This document shows, piece after piece, positions 1 through 9,224 of a stretch of 64,000 nt of DNA. Numbering within the stretch: position 1 is the stretch's first letter; every line of letters begins with the position of its first letter. The stretch spans positions 744,001-808,000 of the forward strand of contig OY760427.1 in NCBI GenBank assembly GCA_963663495.1, read 5' to 3'. Below the pieces are notes generated by a model, which saw only the letters and a list, made by a program, of their open reading frames with translations, was not told the DNA's origin and searched no databases. The stretch is from G963663495 sp963663495 (GTDB taxonomy: Bacteria; Bacteroidota; Rhodothermia; Rhodothermales; Bin80). A program made the translations under genes and the position numbers.

Positions 1-993
1 TTCATACAGGTCTCTCTTGAGTCCGCGAAGGGGGCCGTTACTCTCAAAGTAGCCTGGGTCCGCGCCGCCTTCAATATGCGGGCCATTGTCGCTGGTGAAG
101 ACTACGATGGTATTATCCGCGATCCCAAGTGCCTCCAGGCGCTCCAGCAGGCGGCCAACATCTCGGTCAAGGCGCGATACCATACCCGCGAACGCGGCAT
201 GGGGTTGGAGCTGCTCGCGGTACGTGCCAATTACGCCGCAGCATGGGAACGGGGTGTCTGGCTGAAGTAGACTCTCACCCTCCGGGGACTGGTATGGCGT
301 CATGGAGTCTTCCGGTACCAGCAGCTCCGCGTGCACAAGCGAATAGGGCAGGTAGAGAAAAAAAGGATTGTTCTGCTGCCTTTCCACAAAGTCCAGTGCT
401 GCCTCGGTAAAGAGGTCATGCGTGTACTGTGTGGTATCAATGTCCACGCGTTCCGTTCTGTTGTTACGTACGGCGTATAAGTAGTCCGTATAGTGGGAGT
501 GTGCCTCAACATGGCCGAGGTATCCCAAGAATTCATCAAACCCCTGACGATCTGGAGCACCGGAGTCCAGTGTTCCGAAGCCCCATTTTCCGAAGACGGC
601 GGTGGCATAGCCCGCCCCTTTCAGATGTTCAGCCAAGGTCAAGTCCTTCTCGCGCAGCCCGGGGCCTCTGTTGGACCGAGTGTGTGAATGCGCCATATCC
701 ATGCCCGTGAGCAGTGCCACGCGAGATGGAGCGCAGACAGTGTGCCCGGCATAGAAACTGGTGAACCGCATGCCCTCGCGTGCCATACGATCCAACTGCG
801 GAGTGCGGATTTTCTTTTGGCCGTAGGAACCCAGATCGCCGTATCCAAGGTCGTCAGCCAGGATTACAATAATGTTGGGTGGTGCGTCTACGTTGTGCGT
901 GGGTGTGTGTCCAGACGCCAGCACCATAGCGGCTATCAGAAAGCAGGGGGCGCTTGCGGAAGCTATCATCCGCTCGTTCTTCCGTGTAGGCAT
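1..993 (-). CDS. Sulfatase (arylsulfatase family), C-terminus beyond window
   Basis: This leftward gene starts with ATG at 993 and stays open to base 1, giving 331 codons; the 3' end is outside the window. The N-terminus looks like a secretion signal (basic MPTRKNER, then a hydrophobic stretch ending near ALASG-type residues), so the enzyme probably acts in the periplasm or outside the cell. The metal-binding start of the alkaline-phosphatase fold is visible (IIVILADDLGYGDLG), as is the sulfatase signature HTVCAPSRVALLTG, whose Cys is the one converted to formylglycine in this family. FTSDNGPH near residue 305 is the conserved C-terminal metal motif. It would hydrolyse sulfate esters, probably of polysaccharides, but the substrate cannot be read from sequence. 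An IS1634-type element begins 78 bp upstream of the start and may separate it from its promoter. Confidence 0.9.
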   Translation of the reverse strand, partial: MPTRKNERMIASASAPCFLIAAMVLASGHTPTHNVDAPPNIIVILADDLGYGDLGSYGQKKIRTPQLDRMAREGMRFTSFYAGHTVCAPSRVALLTGMDMAHSHTRSNRGPGLREKDLTLAEHLKGAGYATAVFGKWGFGTLDSGAPDRQGFDEFLGYLGHVEAHSHYTDYLYAVRNNRTERVDIDTTQYTHDLFTEAALDFVERQQNNPFFLYLPYSLVHAELLVPEDSMTPYQSPEGESLLQPDTPFPCCGVIGTYREQLQPHAAFAGMVSRLDRDVGRLLERLEALGIADNTIVVFTSDNGPHIEGGADPGYFESNGPLRGLKRDLYE

Positions 994-1070
994 AGGAGTA
1001 AGTCGATTGTTGATGCCGGGCCGCGGAGCTCGCCGACTGGCATGTTGTACGTTCGGGAATGCGTGCTCAA

Positions 1071-3404
1071 CCCAAGTTCACATTTCGCTCTGAAAATTTA
1101 CTGATTTCAGAGTCAGTCTAGCCTTCTTTTCATCCAAATCGGCCAATCCATGGCTGGTTATTGGCCGTTTGCCGCCTTTTTGACCCAATTTGCCTCCGGT
1201 TTTTGGCAAATTGCCGTTGTAGTGATTATTGCAGGGAGGGGGAACCCCCGAAATCTGTCCCGTTTCCCTCCTACCTCCTTTGCCTATCCCCATTATGTTT
1301 ATCCGAGCCAACCGGTACACACGCAAAAACGGCGAACAATCCCGCAGCGTCCTCCTGCTTCAATCCCAACGGATCAAAGGCATCAGCCGACATAAAACCC
1401 TCCTCAATCTCGGACAGGAGTTTCCAATCCCCAAACCCGATTGGCCTGAACTGATCCGAACGGTGGTCGCACGTCTCAAAGAACAACCCGCCCTAGCCTT
1501 TGAGAACAAAAACCAGGACTTCCATAATGCCGTGGACGACATTGCGAAGCGACTCCTGGATCAAGGGTTTGACATCTACGCCAAACCCCCGGTAGAATCG
1601 GTCAAGATTCTTCCCGACCAGGTCACACATACCAACTCATGCACGGTGGCGGGCGAGCGTCTGGCCATGGAAGCGATCAAGCAACTGAAGCTCCCTGAAA
1701 ATCATGTCCAACTTGCCTGCGTGGTCATTGTCGGACGCATGCTCAGTCCAGGCAGTGAACGGGCAACGCATCGCTGGATGACCAACACCTCCAGTATCAT
1801 GGAAATCCTCCATACAAAGCTGCCGTGCCTCAATACATTGTATGCCACCTCCGATTGGTTATTCGAACATCGTTATGCAATCATGGATGGCCTCTATGGA
1901 ACCACGAAGGAGTTGTTTGACTGTGATGAGACCCTCATCTTCTACGATTTGACCAACGCCTTTTACCATGGTCAGGAAAAGGGAGCGTTGTTACGATATG
2001 GACGGAGTAAGCAGAAGCGCAATGATTGTCTTCTGGTCACGCTGGCCTTGACTCTGGACGCATCGGGCTTCCCGCGTAATGTGGAGATCTTACCCGGCAA
2101 TGTGAGTGAACCCGGGACACTCAAACAAGCTATGGAGAAGTTGAAGGATAAAACGCCAATGGTCTTTATGGAAGCGGGCATTGCGACCGAGGCGAATGTG
2201 GCGTATTTGAAAGAAAAGAAGCTGGATTGGATCTGTGTTCAGCGGACCCAAGCCCCTGCGGTGCCCACCCGGGAGCCGGATCAGGCATTTGAGACGGCGG
2301 GTGGGGTTAAGATCAGATCTTGGGAGTTATCCAAAAAGGACAGAGAACCCCAAGAGAAGGAACCGAAAGAGGGGGAGTCAGAAGAAGATGAGCTGGAAGA
2401 CCAGGAGCGATTCGTGTATGTGCACAGCGAGGCTCGGCAGGCCACCGAGGAGCAGATCTTTGCAGCGAAATGTGCAAAATATGAAGAGGCACTCACCAAG
2501 CTTCATAAAGGACTCTCCACTCCCCACTGCCTGAAAACGTATGATAAGGTACTCGTAAAAGCCGGTCGCCTGAGGGAAAAACACAAGAAGGTGAGCCACA
2601 CCTATGAGGTGACGGTTACGGAAAAAAAGGAAACCGACCATGCCGAGCGTGTAAGCTTTACCAAGCGTGAAGTGCATGAAGACCGGCTCCTGGAAGCAGG
2701 CGGATATGTCCTGCGCACCAGCCGTACCGACTGGTCGGTGCAAGAAGTGGCGCGCACCTACTGGCGACTTACGGAGATTGAAAACACCTTCCGGGTGATG
2801 AAGTCGGATCTGGGTTTAAGGCCCGTCTATCACAGTAATGATGACCGAATTGTGGGACATTTATTCATCACCGTGCTGGCCTATCATGTTGCTCACCTGG
2901 TTCGCACCAAACTCAAGAAAGCTGGAATCCATAACAGCTGGGATACGATCCGTAACGAACTCAACGAGGTCAAACGGGTGACCACCAAGTTGCCCATGAG
3001 TCAAACGCGCGCGTTGACCCTGAATGTGGATCAGAACCTGACGCCGATGTTGGAACGAGTCTTCGAAATCTTGGGATTCAGCTATGATCCCGATGCGACC
3101 CGAACCAAACAGGTCCTCCCCATGGAACCGAAAACTCTCCAAAAGCCGCCCGACTCATGAGTGGAATGAAGTCACATGCACAGGTACGAGAATGAACTCC
3201 AGATGGAGGTGCGATCCCTGAATCCGGTGGGGAGAGTTGGGGACAAATACGGCCTTCTATCAACAGAAAAAACAAGCAATGAAACCGCTCTAAACCAACC
3301 CCACTCAATCCGGTAAATCACAATAGGTGGTAACGAAAAAATGCTCCCCAAGCGGGAGTGCTAGAGGTCCGTATTTTCCTGTCACTACAATATGTGAAGT
3401 TGGG
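1071..3404 (+). mobile_element. IS1634-type insertion sequence, copy 1
   Basis: The ends were located by comparison with the second IS1634-type copy at 14,994-17,344. The left end CCCAAGTTCACAT (1071-1083) and right end ATGTGAAGTTGGG (3392-3404) form a 13-bp inverted repeat with one mismatch. The flanks TCAA and TTAA could be a diverged 4-bp target duplication. The 2,334-bp element holds one transposase gene. Sequence beyond the gene, including CTAAACCAAC and GATCCGGTAAATC-like blocks, is shared with copy 2, which supports the right boundary lying about 240 bp past the stop codon. Confidence 0.75.
1295..3160 (+). CDS. IS1634-family (IS4 superfamily) DDE transposase
   Basis: I chose ATG 1295 because the protein then begins MFIRANRYTRKNG, matching the MFIRNRPYKRKDG start of the second IS1634-type copy in this window; an upstream in-frame start at 1229 has no counterpart. 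The product is 621 aa, usual for this family. It contains the DLTNAFYHG block, a MEAGIATEANVAYLKEK block, and the C-terminal YWRLTEIENTFRVMKSDLG block that carries the catalytic glutamate of IS4-type transposases. A charged, low-complexity insert (KEPKEGESEEDELEDQE) lies near residue 370, as in the other copy. No frameshift or stop is seen, so it may be functional. Confidence 0.9.
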   Translation: MFIRANRYTRKNGEQSRSVLLLQSQRIKGISRHKTLLNLGQEFPIPKPDWPELIRTVVARLKEQPALAFENKNQDFHNAVDDIAKRLLDQGFDIYAKPPVESVKILPDQVTHTNSCTVAGERLAMEAIKQLKLPENHVQLACVVIVGRMLSPGSERATHRWMTNTSSIMEILHTKLPCLNTLYATSDWLFEHRYAIMDGLYGTTKELFDCDETLIFYDLTNAFYHGQEKGALLRYGRSKQKRNDCLLVTLALTLDASGFPRNVEILPGNVSEPGTLKQAMEKLKDKTPMVFMEAGIATEANVAYLKEKKLDWICVQRTQAPAVPTREPDQAFETAGGVKIRSWELSKKDREPQEKEPKEGESEEDELEDQERFVYVHSEARQATEEQIFAAKCAKYEEALTKLHKGLSTPHCLKTYDKVLVKAGRLREKHKKVSHTYEVTVTEKKETDHAERVSFTKREVHEDRLLEAGGYVLRTSRTDWSVQEVARTYWRLTEIENTFRVMKSDLGLRPVYHSNDDRIVGHLFITVLAYHVAHLVRTKLKKAGIHNSWDTIRNELNEVKRVTTKLPMSQTRALTLNVDQNLTPMLERVFEILGFSYDPDATRTKQVLPMEPKTLQKPPDS

Positions 3405-3809
3405 TTAAGTGAATATATGGGTACTTGGAGGTTAGGGTTGGCCGTTCCATTTCGGGTGTGTTTCCGGGTTATGCGCTCAGTCGGACGGTGTGACCGCGTT
3501 GTCATCACCTCTGACACGGATTAAGCCAATAGGCCTCGCGGACCGACAGGCAACGCCCGTATGTAACGTTGGGTGGGCGAACTGGCGCATCATCGGATGG
3601 AGACCTTTTGTGTACCATGGTGGCAAATGTCGTCGCAGCACAAGGACTGATACAGAGTGTGAATCAGGCAGGCCGGCACGGAGCGTATCCCGGCTCCGCC
3701 GGGTCATGTGTCGTTCCGCTAAACATACGGTCCGGGCTTTCGGACTTGCCTTTTCATGTGCGGGGTTGCTACATTCCCACGGTAGCGCGCCACAAGAATT
3801 CCAGTCCCG
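3405..3809. other. Region without recognisable gene
   Basis: About 400 bases between the right end of the IS1634-type copy and the iorA remnant. Several short open frames exist on both strands but none has recognisable protein motifs. It may be the decayed start of the molybdenum hydroxylase operon or leftover mobile DNA. Confidence 0.4.
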
Positions 3810-4146
3810 GTGGTCCTGCCTGTGGTAAAGCTTTTAGTTAATGGCAACATGAGGTATGTGAATCCCTTGGTTCGCGTCTGGATGGGTTCTCACGCTCGTC
3901 TGACGCAGGTGATCGCAACCATAGAGAGTTTTTCACCCGAGGGGGGCAGGAAGCGTGGCTTGAGCACGATGTGCCTCAGTGCGGCTTTGGCCGGGTCGGA
4001 CAGAGTTTGAGAACAGTAGCTATGATGGATCGGAATGCACCTCCAGGTGACGGGAAGATTGATTTGAGGATGATCGGCGTTATCTGTCGGTGCGGAACGG
4101 GCGCGTTCATGCCGCCATCAAGACCGCTGCCTGGAGCATGGGATAG
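3810..4146 (+). pseudogene. Degraded iorA-type [2Fe-2S] subunit of a molybdenum hydroxylase
   Basis: Fragments of one protein are spread over shifting frames: VKLLVNGNMRYV (typical N-terminal beta-grasp start), then VIATIESFSPEGG, then QEAWLEHDVPQCGFGRVGQ, then a stretch ending in KIDLRMIGVICRCGT, and finally RVHAAIKTAAWSMG before TAG at 4144. These match in order the small subunit of isoquinoline 1-oxidoreductase / xanthine dehydrogenase family enzymes. The loop carrying the plant-type 2Fe-2S cysteines is absent, apparently deleted. The second CGYC-type motif reads CGFG, so one cysteine is lost, and at least two frameshifts occur (near 3945 and 4105). The pieces are too short for a working protein. 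It ends 54 bp before the start of the large subunit, as expected for an iorAB pair. The family call rests on motif order and context. Confidence 0.75.
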
Positions 4147-4217
4147 CCTATTGCTCCTTCGGTCAGTAAAGGTTTCACTGCAACCTTATGAAAGACTCCC
4201 GTGAACCGGATTAAGAC

Positions 4218-5604
4218 GGGGTTTATATATCAGAGTACCCCAGACTATGAACCTTTGGCTTGATAGAGGGTACGGACACAATGGGACGGAACGCCATTCC
4301 ATCCCATTGCTTACCACAACATCAACTGAACTTGATGCCATGCCCGTAAAGGGTTGTAACAATTGTGCTCGCGTTTGTTCTGTCCATAGGACAATTGAGT
4401 ACCGACTGCTTCCGGGGAGCAAGAGCAGTGCGAATAAGCTAGGCGCGATTGCTGGTGCTTGCGGGTTCGTGTGGAACGCCCTACTGGCGCAGCGCATCCA
4501 GGAATACAAACAGGCAAAGGAGTCGGGCGAGCAGCCTCCATCCGTGAAGTACTTCTTCTCTCTTGGAAAACGGTTTAAAGAACTACGAGATCGCACCGAG
4601 TGGCTACCGAAGTACTCGTTCAGCGTGGTGTGCACCACGCTGAAGTACCAAGCCGACGCATGGAAGGCTTGCTTCAATCAAGGTAGGGGTAAGCCGAAGT
4701 TCAAAGCCAAATACCGCAGTACCCCATCTTTTACGATTCCTGAAGCGGTCAAGATCAAGGATGGACGGTTGTTCATCCCCAAGCTTGGATACCTGAAGAT
4801 CCGACGTAAAGGAGGCAACCCGTATCCAGATGGGGTTCCTGTAAAAGCCGTGATTCTGCAACGGGTGGGCAAATGGCACGCCTGCATATGCTACAAGATT
4901 GAAGCACCCGAGATAGAAGATAATGGCGTTGCCACGGGGATATACCGTAACTGCGGACAGGTTGCCGCCGTCTCCACCGATGGTAAGCGCGAGATCATAC
5001 GGCAACCGGACGGTAAGCGTAAGACGGCAAGACTGCCCCGGTATCAACGGAAATCAGCCCGACAGCAGAAAGGATCCAACCGCAGATATCGCACTAAGAA
5101 GCGACTCCAGAAAGCTCACCGAGCGATTGCGATGACCCGCAGGAATACCAATCACCAAGCAAGCCGGAGGATCGCGAACCGCTCTTCTACGGTTGTGCTG
5201 GAAGATCTTAATGTTGTGGCGATGATTTCATCCGCCAAAGGGACTGTTGACAATCCAGGCAAGAACATCGCCCAGAAGGCAGGGCTGAACCGTAGCATTA
5301 ATGCCACCGGATGGGGGCAGTTAGACGGGATGCTGCAGTACAAATGCCGGGAAGTGCTCAAGATCCCAGCCCCTTACACGAGTCAGGACTGCAACAAGTG
5401 CGGTCGCCGGGACAAAGCGAATAGATTGACTCAAAGTAAATTCAAGTGTGTCTCATGTGGATACACCAACAATGCGGACCTTAACGCTGCCGCAAACATA
5501 TTGGCCTCCGGGATTGGGGCAACTGCACGGCGAGGGGCGTTCGGGTTACCGACCCCATTGACCTGTGAAATTGACACGCGAGGGTACTCACGTATATAGT
5601 TCCC
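4218..5604 (+). mobile_element. TnpB-carrying element 1 (short-leader type)
   Basis: The left end GGGGTTTATAT and right end ATATAGTTCCC resemble the inverted ends of three other TnpB elements in this window (GGGAGTTATAT / GGGAATTATAT). The flanks are ATTAAGAC (4210-4217) and ATTAAGAA (5605-5612), an 8-bp duplication with one mismatch. Excising the element restores the iorB reading frame, which independently confirms the boundaries. It is 1,387 bp long and lacks the ~190-bp 5' leader of the other copies. No HUH-type TnpA gene is present. Confidence 0.8.
4340..5599 (+). CDS. TnpB-like RNA-guided nuclease homologue with altered active site (Tyr202)
   Basis: ATG 4340 gives a 419-aa protein starting MPVKGCNNC; an upstream start at 4247 would add 31 residues with no counterpart in related copies. 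The helix-turn-helix-like N-terminal region (AGACGFVWNALL), the RuvC-II glutamate (VVLEDLNV), the C4 zinc finger (CNKCGRRD ... CVSCGY) and the RuvC-III aspartate (NADLNAAANIL) are all intact. The RuvC-I motif reads GIYRNCG, whereas the three other copies in this window read GIDRNCG. The codon is TAC at 4943-4945 instead of GAC. Loss of this aspartate would be expected to abolish DNA cleavage while leaving RNA and DNA binding possible. It could be a simple inactivating mutation or a nuclease-dead regulator. The 3' end of the gene overlaps the region where the guide RNA of TnpB families is normally encoded. Confidence 0.85.
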   Translation: MPVKGCNNCARVCSVHRTIEYRLLPGSKSSANKLGAIAGACGFVWNALLAQRIQEYKQAKESGEQPPSVKYFFSLGKRFKELRDRTEWLPKYSFSVVCTTLKYQADAWKACFNQGRGKPKFKAKYRSTPSFTIPEAVKIKDGRLFIPKLGYLKIRRKGGNPYPDGVPVKAVILQRVGKWHACICYKIEAPEIEDNGVATGIYRNCGQVAAVSTDGKREIIRQPDGKRKTARLPRYQRKSARQQKGSNRRYRTKKRLQKAHRAIAMTRRNTNHQASRRIANRSSTVVLEDLNVVAMISSAKGTVDNPGKNIAQKAGLNRSINATGWGQLDGMLQYKCREVLKIPAPYTSQDCNKCGRRDKANRLTQSKFKCVSCGYTNNADLNAAANILASGIGATARRGAFGLPTPLTCEIDTRGYSRI

Positions 5605-7855
5605 ATTAAGAAATCTTACAACAGGCGGTTCTTCCTGAGGGTATCAAGCTTCGCCGGCGGGGGCATGGTGCTCGGCTTTAACTGGCTGGCCGGCACTGAG
5701 CCTGCCGCATCCGAAGCCGCGCTCCGAGTTGGTGAAGAGAGCATTAACCTCAATGCTTACGTGAAGATTGGCAGCGATGGCGTGATTACTATCATGGCAC
5801 CGAATCCGGAATTCGGGCAAAACGTGAAGACTTCCATGCCAATGATCGTTGCCGAGGAACTGGATGTGGACTGGCAATCGGTTGTCGTTGAGCAGGCGGT
5901 CTTCGATGCGCAGTCGTTTGACCGCCAGTTTACTGGTGGGAGCCAGGGCATACGACGCGGCTGGCAAGGGCTGCGCACGGCGGGTGCCGCGGCCCGGCAC
6001 ATGCTTCAGGAGGCGGCAGCCCGGTTTTGGCAGGTTCCCGTTGAAGAGGTCACAACAGAGGCCGGCATTTTGCACCATACAGCCAGCGGCAGGTCGGTGG
6101 ACTACGGAGAAATGGCTACGGCTGCGGCTGCGATCTCAGTGCCCGAGGATGTCAAGCTGAAGGATGTGCAGGACTTTGGTATTATCGGCACCCCCCGCAA
6201 GAATGTGGACGCGCAAGATATTGTAGCGGGAAGTGCACTTTTTGCATCGGATCACTACCGTAACGGCATGCTCATCGCTATGGTAGTCCATCCACCGGCA
6301 TTTGGCATGAAGCTGAAGTCAGTAGATGGGTCGGAGGCAAGGGGTATGCCAGGTATTCGTGATGTGTTCACCATCAAGACGCTGGAAGACGGATACACGA
6401 GAAACCCCTTTGACACGAACACATTTCCTGAGCTGGTTGCCATTGTGGGTGACACGACATGGGAAGTGATGGAAGCGAAGAAGGCACTGCAAATTGAGTG
6501 GGAGCCCATTGCGGACACAACCGTGATGATGGGTGGATATGGCAGGGCGGGGTCTGTAACCATTCCCGCCGGGTTGGAAAGCACCGCCGACCATATGACG
6601 CAGATGGTGGAAATGGCTGCGAGACCCGGTAGCACTGTGCGCAGGGACGGTGATCCGGAGGCTGCCTTTGCGCGTGCGGCACGGGTGATTGAGCGAACCT
6701 ATACCGCTCCCTTTCTGGCCCATAATCCCATGGAGCCGATTAATTGTATTGCACATGTAACGGCAAACAAAGCGGAGCTGGCCGGCCCAGTTCAGGCACC
6801 CGAACTCATAGAACAGACCCTTGCAGCCCGCCTTGGGATGCCCACAGATAGGATTGACATCCGATTGACCCGCATGGGCGGGGGCTTCGGGCGTCGGGCT
6901 TACGGTCACTACCTGGTGGAGGCAGCCCTCATTTCCCGGAAGATGAACGCTCCGGTCAAGATGCTGTACACTCGGGAGGACGACATGACCTTCGGCATCT
7001 ATCGGCCTACATACCATGCGACATACCGGGCTGCTCTGGATGCCGAAAACAACCTGACTGCCTTCCATGTGAAGGCAGGAGGCATCCCGGAAAGTCCGCT
7101 TTTTGCCAATCGTTTCCCGGCCGGTGCAGTGGACCACTATCTGGCCGAGGAATGGAGCATCAATTCCAACATTACCATCGGGGCTTTCCGCGCGCCGCGG
7201 TCTAACTTCATTGCGGGAGTCGAGCAGTCTTTCCTTGACGAAATCGCGGAAGTCATGGGGAAGGATCCCATCGCGTTCCGTCTTGAATTACTGGAACGGG
7301 CCCGGAATAGTCCTGTCGGTGAGCGTAACGACTACAATGCCGGGCGTTACGCCGCAGTACTGGAGCTCGTACGGGAACGATCCGGATGGGGAACAGGTGC
7401 TCATCCAGGGGGCCATCGGGGCGTATCCGCTTACTTCTGCCACAATACTTATGCGGCGCATGTACTGGATGTTGCCTTGGAAGCCGGGAGGCCTATTGTG
7501 CAGAGAGTTTGCTGCGCCCTGGATTGTGGCATTGTGGTGAATCCGGATGCCGCCACCAACATGGCTGAGGGTGCCATTGTGGACGGCATCGGTAATGCGA
7601 TGTACGGTGCCATGACCTTCAGGAACGGCGTACCGGAACAGAACAATTTTGATGGCTATCGCATGATTCGGCACAGCGAAGCGCCAAGAACAATTGACGT
7701 ACATTTTGTAGCCAGTGAAACAGATCCGACCGGTCTCGGTGAACCACCGTTCCCGCCCGTCTTCGGAGCCCTGGCAAATGCTCTGTACAAGGCAACCGGC
7801 CGCCGACTTTACGAACAACCGTTCGCCCGCAAGTGGAGTTAATGATAAAGGAAGC

Positions 7856-8026
7856 GACCGGGTAGGCCTGCTGACTAGGCAGAAAGCCCCTTGATAACAA
7901 TCTGATTTGGTCGGTTAGTTTACCGGCATGTGGGTGCCGCATAAGATTCTTGCCACGCTTCGTGGAGCAGGACCGGCCTTGCAGCTGGAGGCACGAGGTA
8001 ACAGGAGCCGCACTGCAGTTGGTCGC
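7856..8026 (-). repeat. Dispersed inverted repeat, copy A
   Basis: Read on the minus strand, this ~170-bp segment aligns with 14,051-14,222 on the plus strand. Shared blocks include GTGCGGCTCYTGTTACC, CACATGCCRGTAAACTAACC and GGGGCT(A/T)T near the end. Translated, both give a KxGKxL...PHAxKLTD pattern. I do not recognise the family. The two copies face each other around the TnpB/ISNCY/intron cluster. Confidence 0.6.
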
Positions 8027-8119
8027 ATTGTGTGCGACGTGTTTCGTTTTCTGGATGTTCACGTCCGGCCGCGGCGGGCCGGACGCTTGGCGCTGCGTAC
8101 GCCGGAAGCAGAAAACAAG

Positions 8120-8310
8120 GGGAGTTATATGGCTGAGTGCCACGCGTTTTTGCAGGAGTTACTTTTTGTGCTTTGGTGGTGCAGACAGGATGGCTTTCGC
8201 CAGTTTTTCATAATCGGTTCCCGCTTTTCACGAAAACACTGCAATTATTTCAAATAACTCAACATGTGGGTATTCATGCTATATAATTACCATATATTAG
8301 GGAATTATAT
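8120..8310 (+). mobile_element. Truncated TnpB-element leader (orphan 5' end)
   Basis: It begins GGGAGTTATATGGCTGAG and follows the ~190-bp leader of the three minus-strand TnpB elements almost base for base: ACGCGTTTTTGCAGGAGTTAC, then TTATTTCAAATAACTCAACA, then CATATATTAGGGAATTATAT. It stops exactly where the ISNCY-type end begins at 8311, and no TnpB gene follows. It is therefore a fragment left after insertion or rearrangement. The terminal motif GGGA(A/G)TTATAT occurs at both borders of the leader as a direct repeat. Confidence 0.8.
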
Positions 8311-9224
8311 AGTGTCTGACAGAAAAAGGTATGAGGGTTGGAAAATTGCGAAACAAGGCCGGTGAATACGCGTTCTATCCTTTTGTAAGTGTTAGGGTTG
8401 AAGATGGGATGAGACATACCCAATCTTGTACATTGCCGGGTATTCAGGCACCGTGTCTCTACGAATGTTTGGCCAAATCCTTCTGTTTCAGACGTTTTCA
8501 ACGGAATAAGGCCCCTTTGGGCCGATTATTCATGCGATAATACCATGCGGATTCTAGAGGATACACAGTTTAAGCTCGGGCAGGTCCCCATTGAAGAGAT
8601 GACCTTCCACCCCAAAGATCGGGACGATATACCGGCAGCGCTAAAAGGTCTGCAGCACCTGTATTGCGACCCAACGGCTCGGCAGAAGATCTTTGAGATC
8701 CTGGAGAAGCAGTTGCTTCCGGATACTGATTTGCAGCGTGGTCGTCCGGGGATGCCGCTTTGGCGCATCTTTGTTGGGGGTATTGAAGCAGGCCCTCAAC
8801 TGCGACTTTGATCGTTTGAGGAACCTGGCCGCCAGTCATAAAGAGGTGCGCCAGATGCTGGAGCATACGGAATACTACGACGAGCCCGTCTATCAGCTGC
8901 AGACCGTTATTGATAACGTAAGCCTGCTTACAGAGGACATCCTGAAGGAGATCAACGAGGTGGTGGTGGCTTGCGGTCACCGATTGGTATAACAGCAGTC
9001 AGAGGAGCCGCTTCGTTGCCGGGTTGATTCGGCGGTGGCCAAAGCGAATGTGGAGTGGACTACGGATGTTCGCTTGTTGTGGGATTTGATGCGGTGTTCT
9101 GATTCGCACGTCGCATCGCGCATGTGAGGAACACGGCCTTAAGGGCTGGCGCAAGGCTGTGTACTGGATTCATGCATTGAAGCGGGCCTTCAATCACCGT
9201 CAGTGGCGGGATGATAAGAAGATG

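Larger units (their letters stand above)
4201..7842 (+). pseudogene. iorB-type molybdopterin-binding subunit, split by a TnpB element
   Basis: The long coding part runs to TAA at 7842. Its natural start is not the internal ATG at 5665. Removing the TnpB element and one copy of its 8-bp duplication joins 4201-4209 to 5605-7842 in frame, giving MNRIKKSYNRRFFLRVSS from a GTG start and a 748-aa protein, normal for the family. The N-terminus is then a twin-arginine signal (NRRFFLRV), so the enzyme would be exported with its cofactor. Family motifs include HNPMEPIN, RMGGGFGRR, GAFRAPRSNF and the C-terminal GLGEPPFPP, whose Glu is the catalytic base in xanthine dehydrogenase relatives. The partner iorA is decayed and the insertion removes both start and export signal, so the locus is probably dead although the downstream frame remains open. 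The substrate is unknown. Confidence 0.85.

Noticed and set aside
5665..7842. ATG 5665 as the true start of the molybdopterin-binding subunit
   Set aside because: It falls inside the twin-arginine signal (GGGMVLGF). The sequence upstream to 5605 is in frame and homologous, and the real start is separated by the TnpB element.
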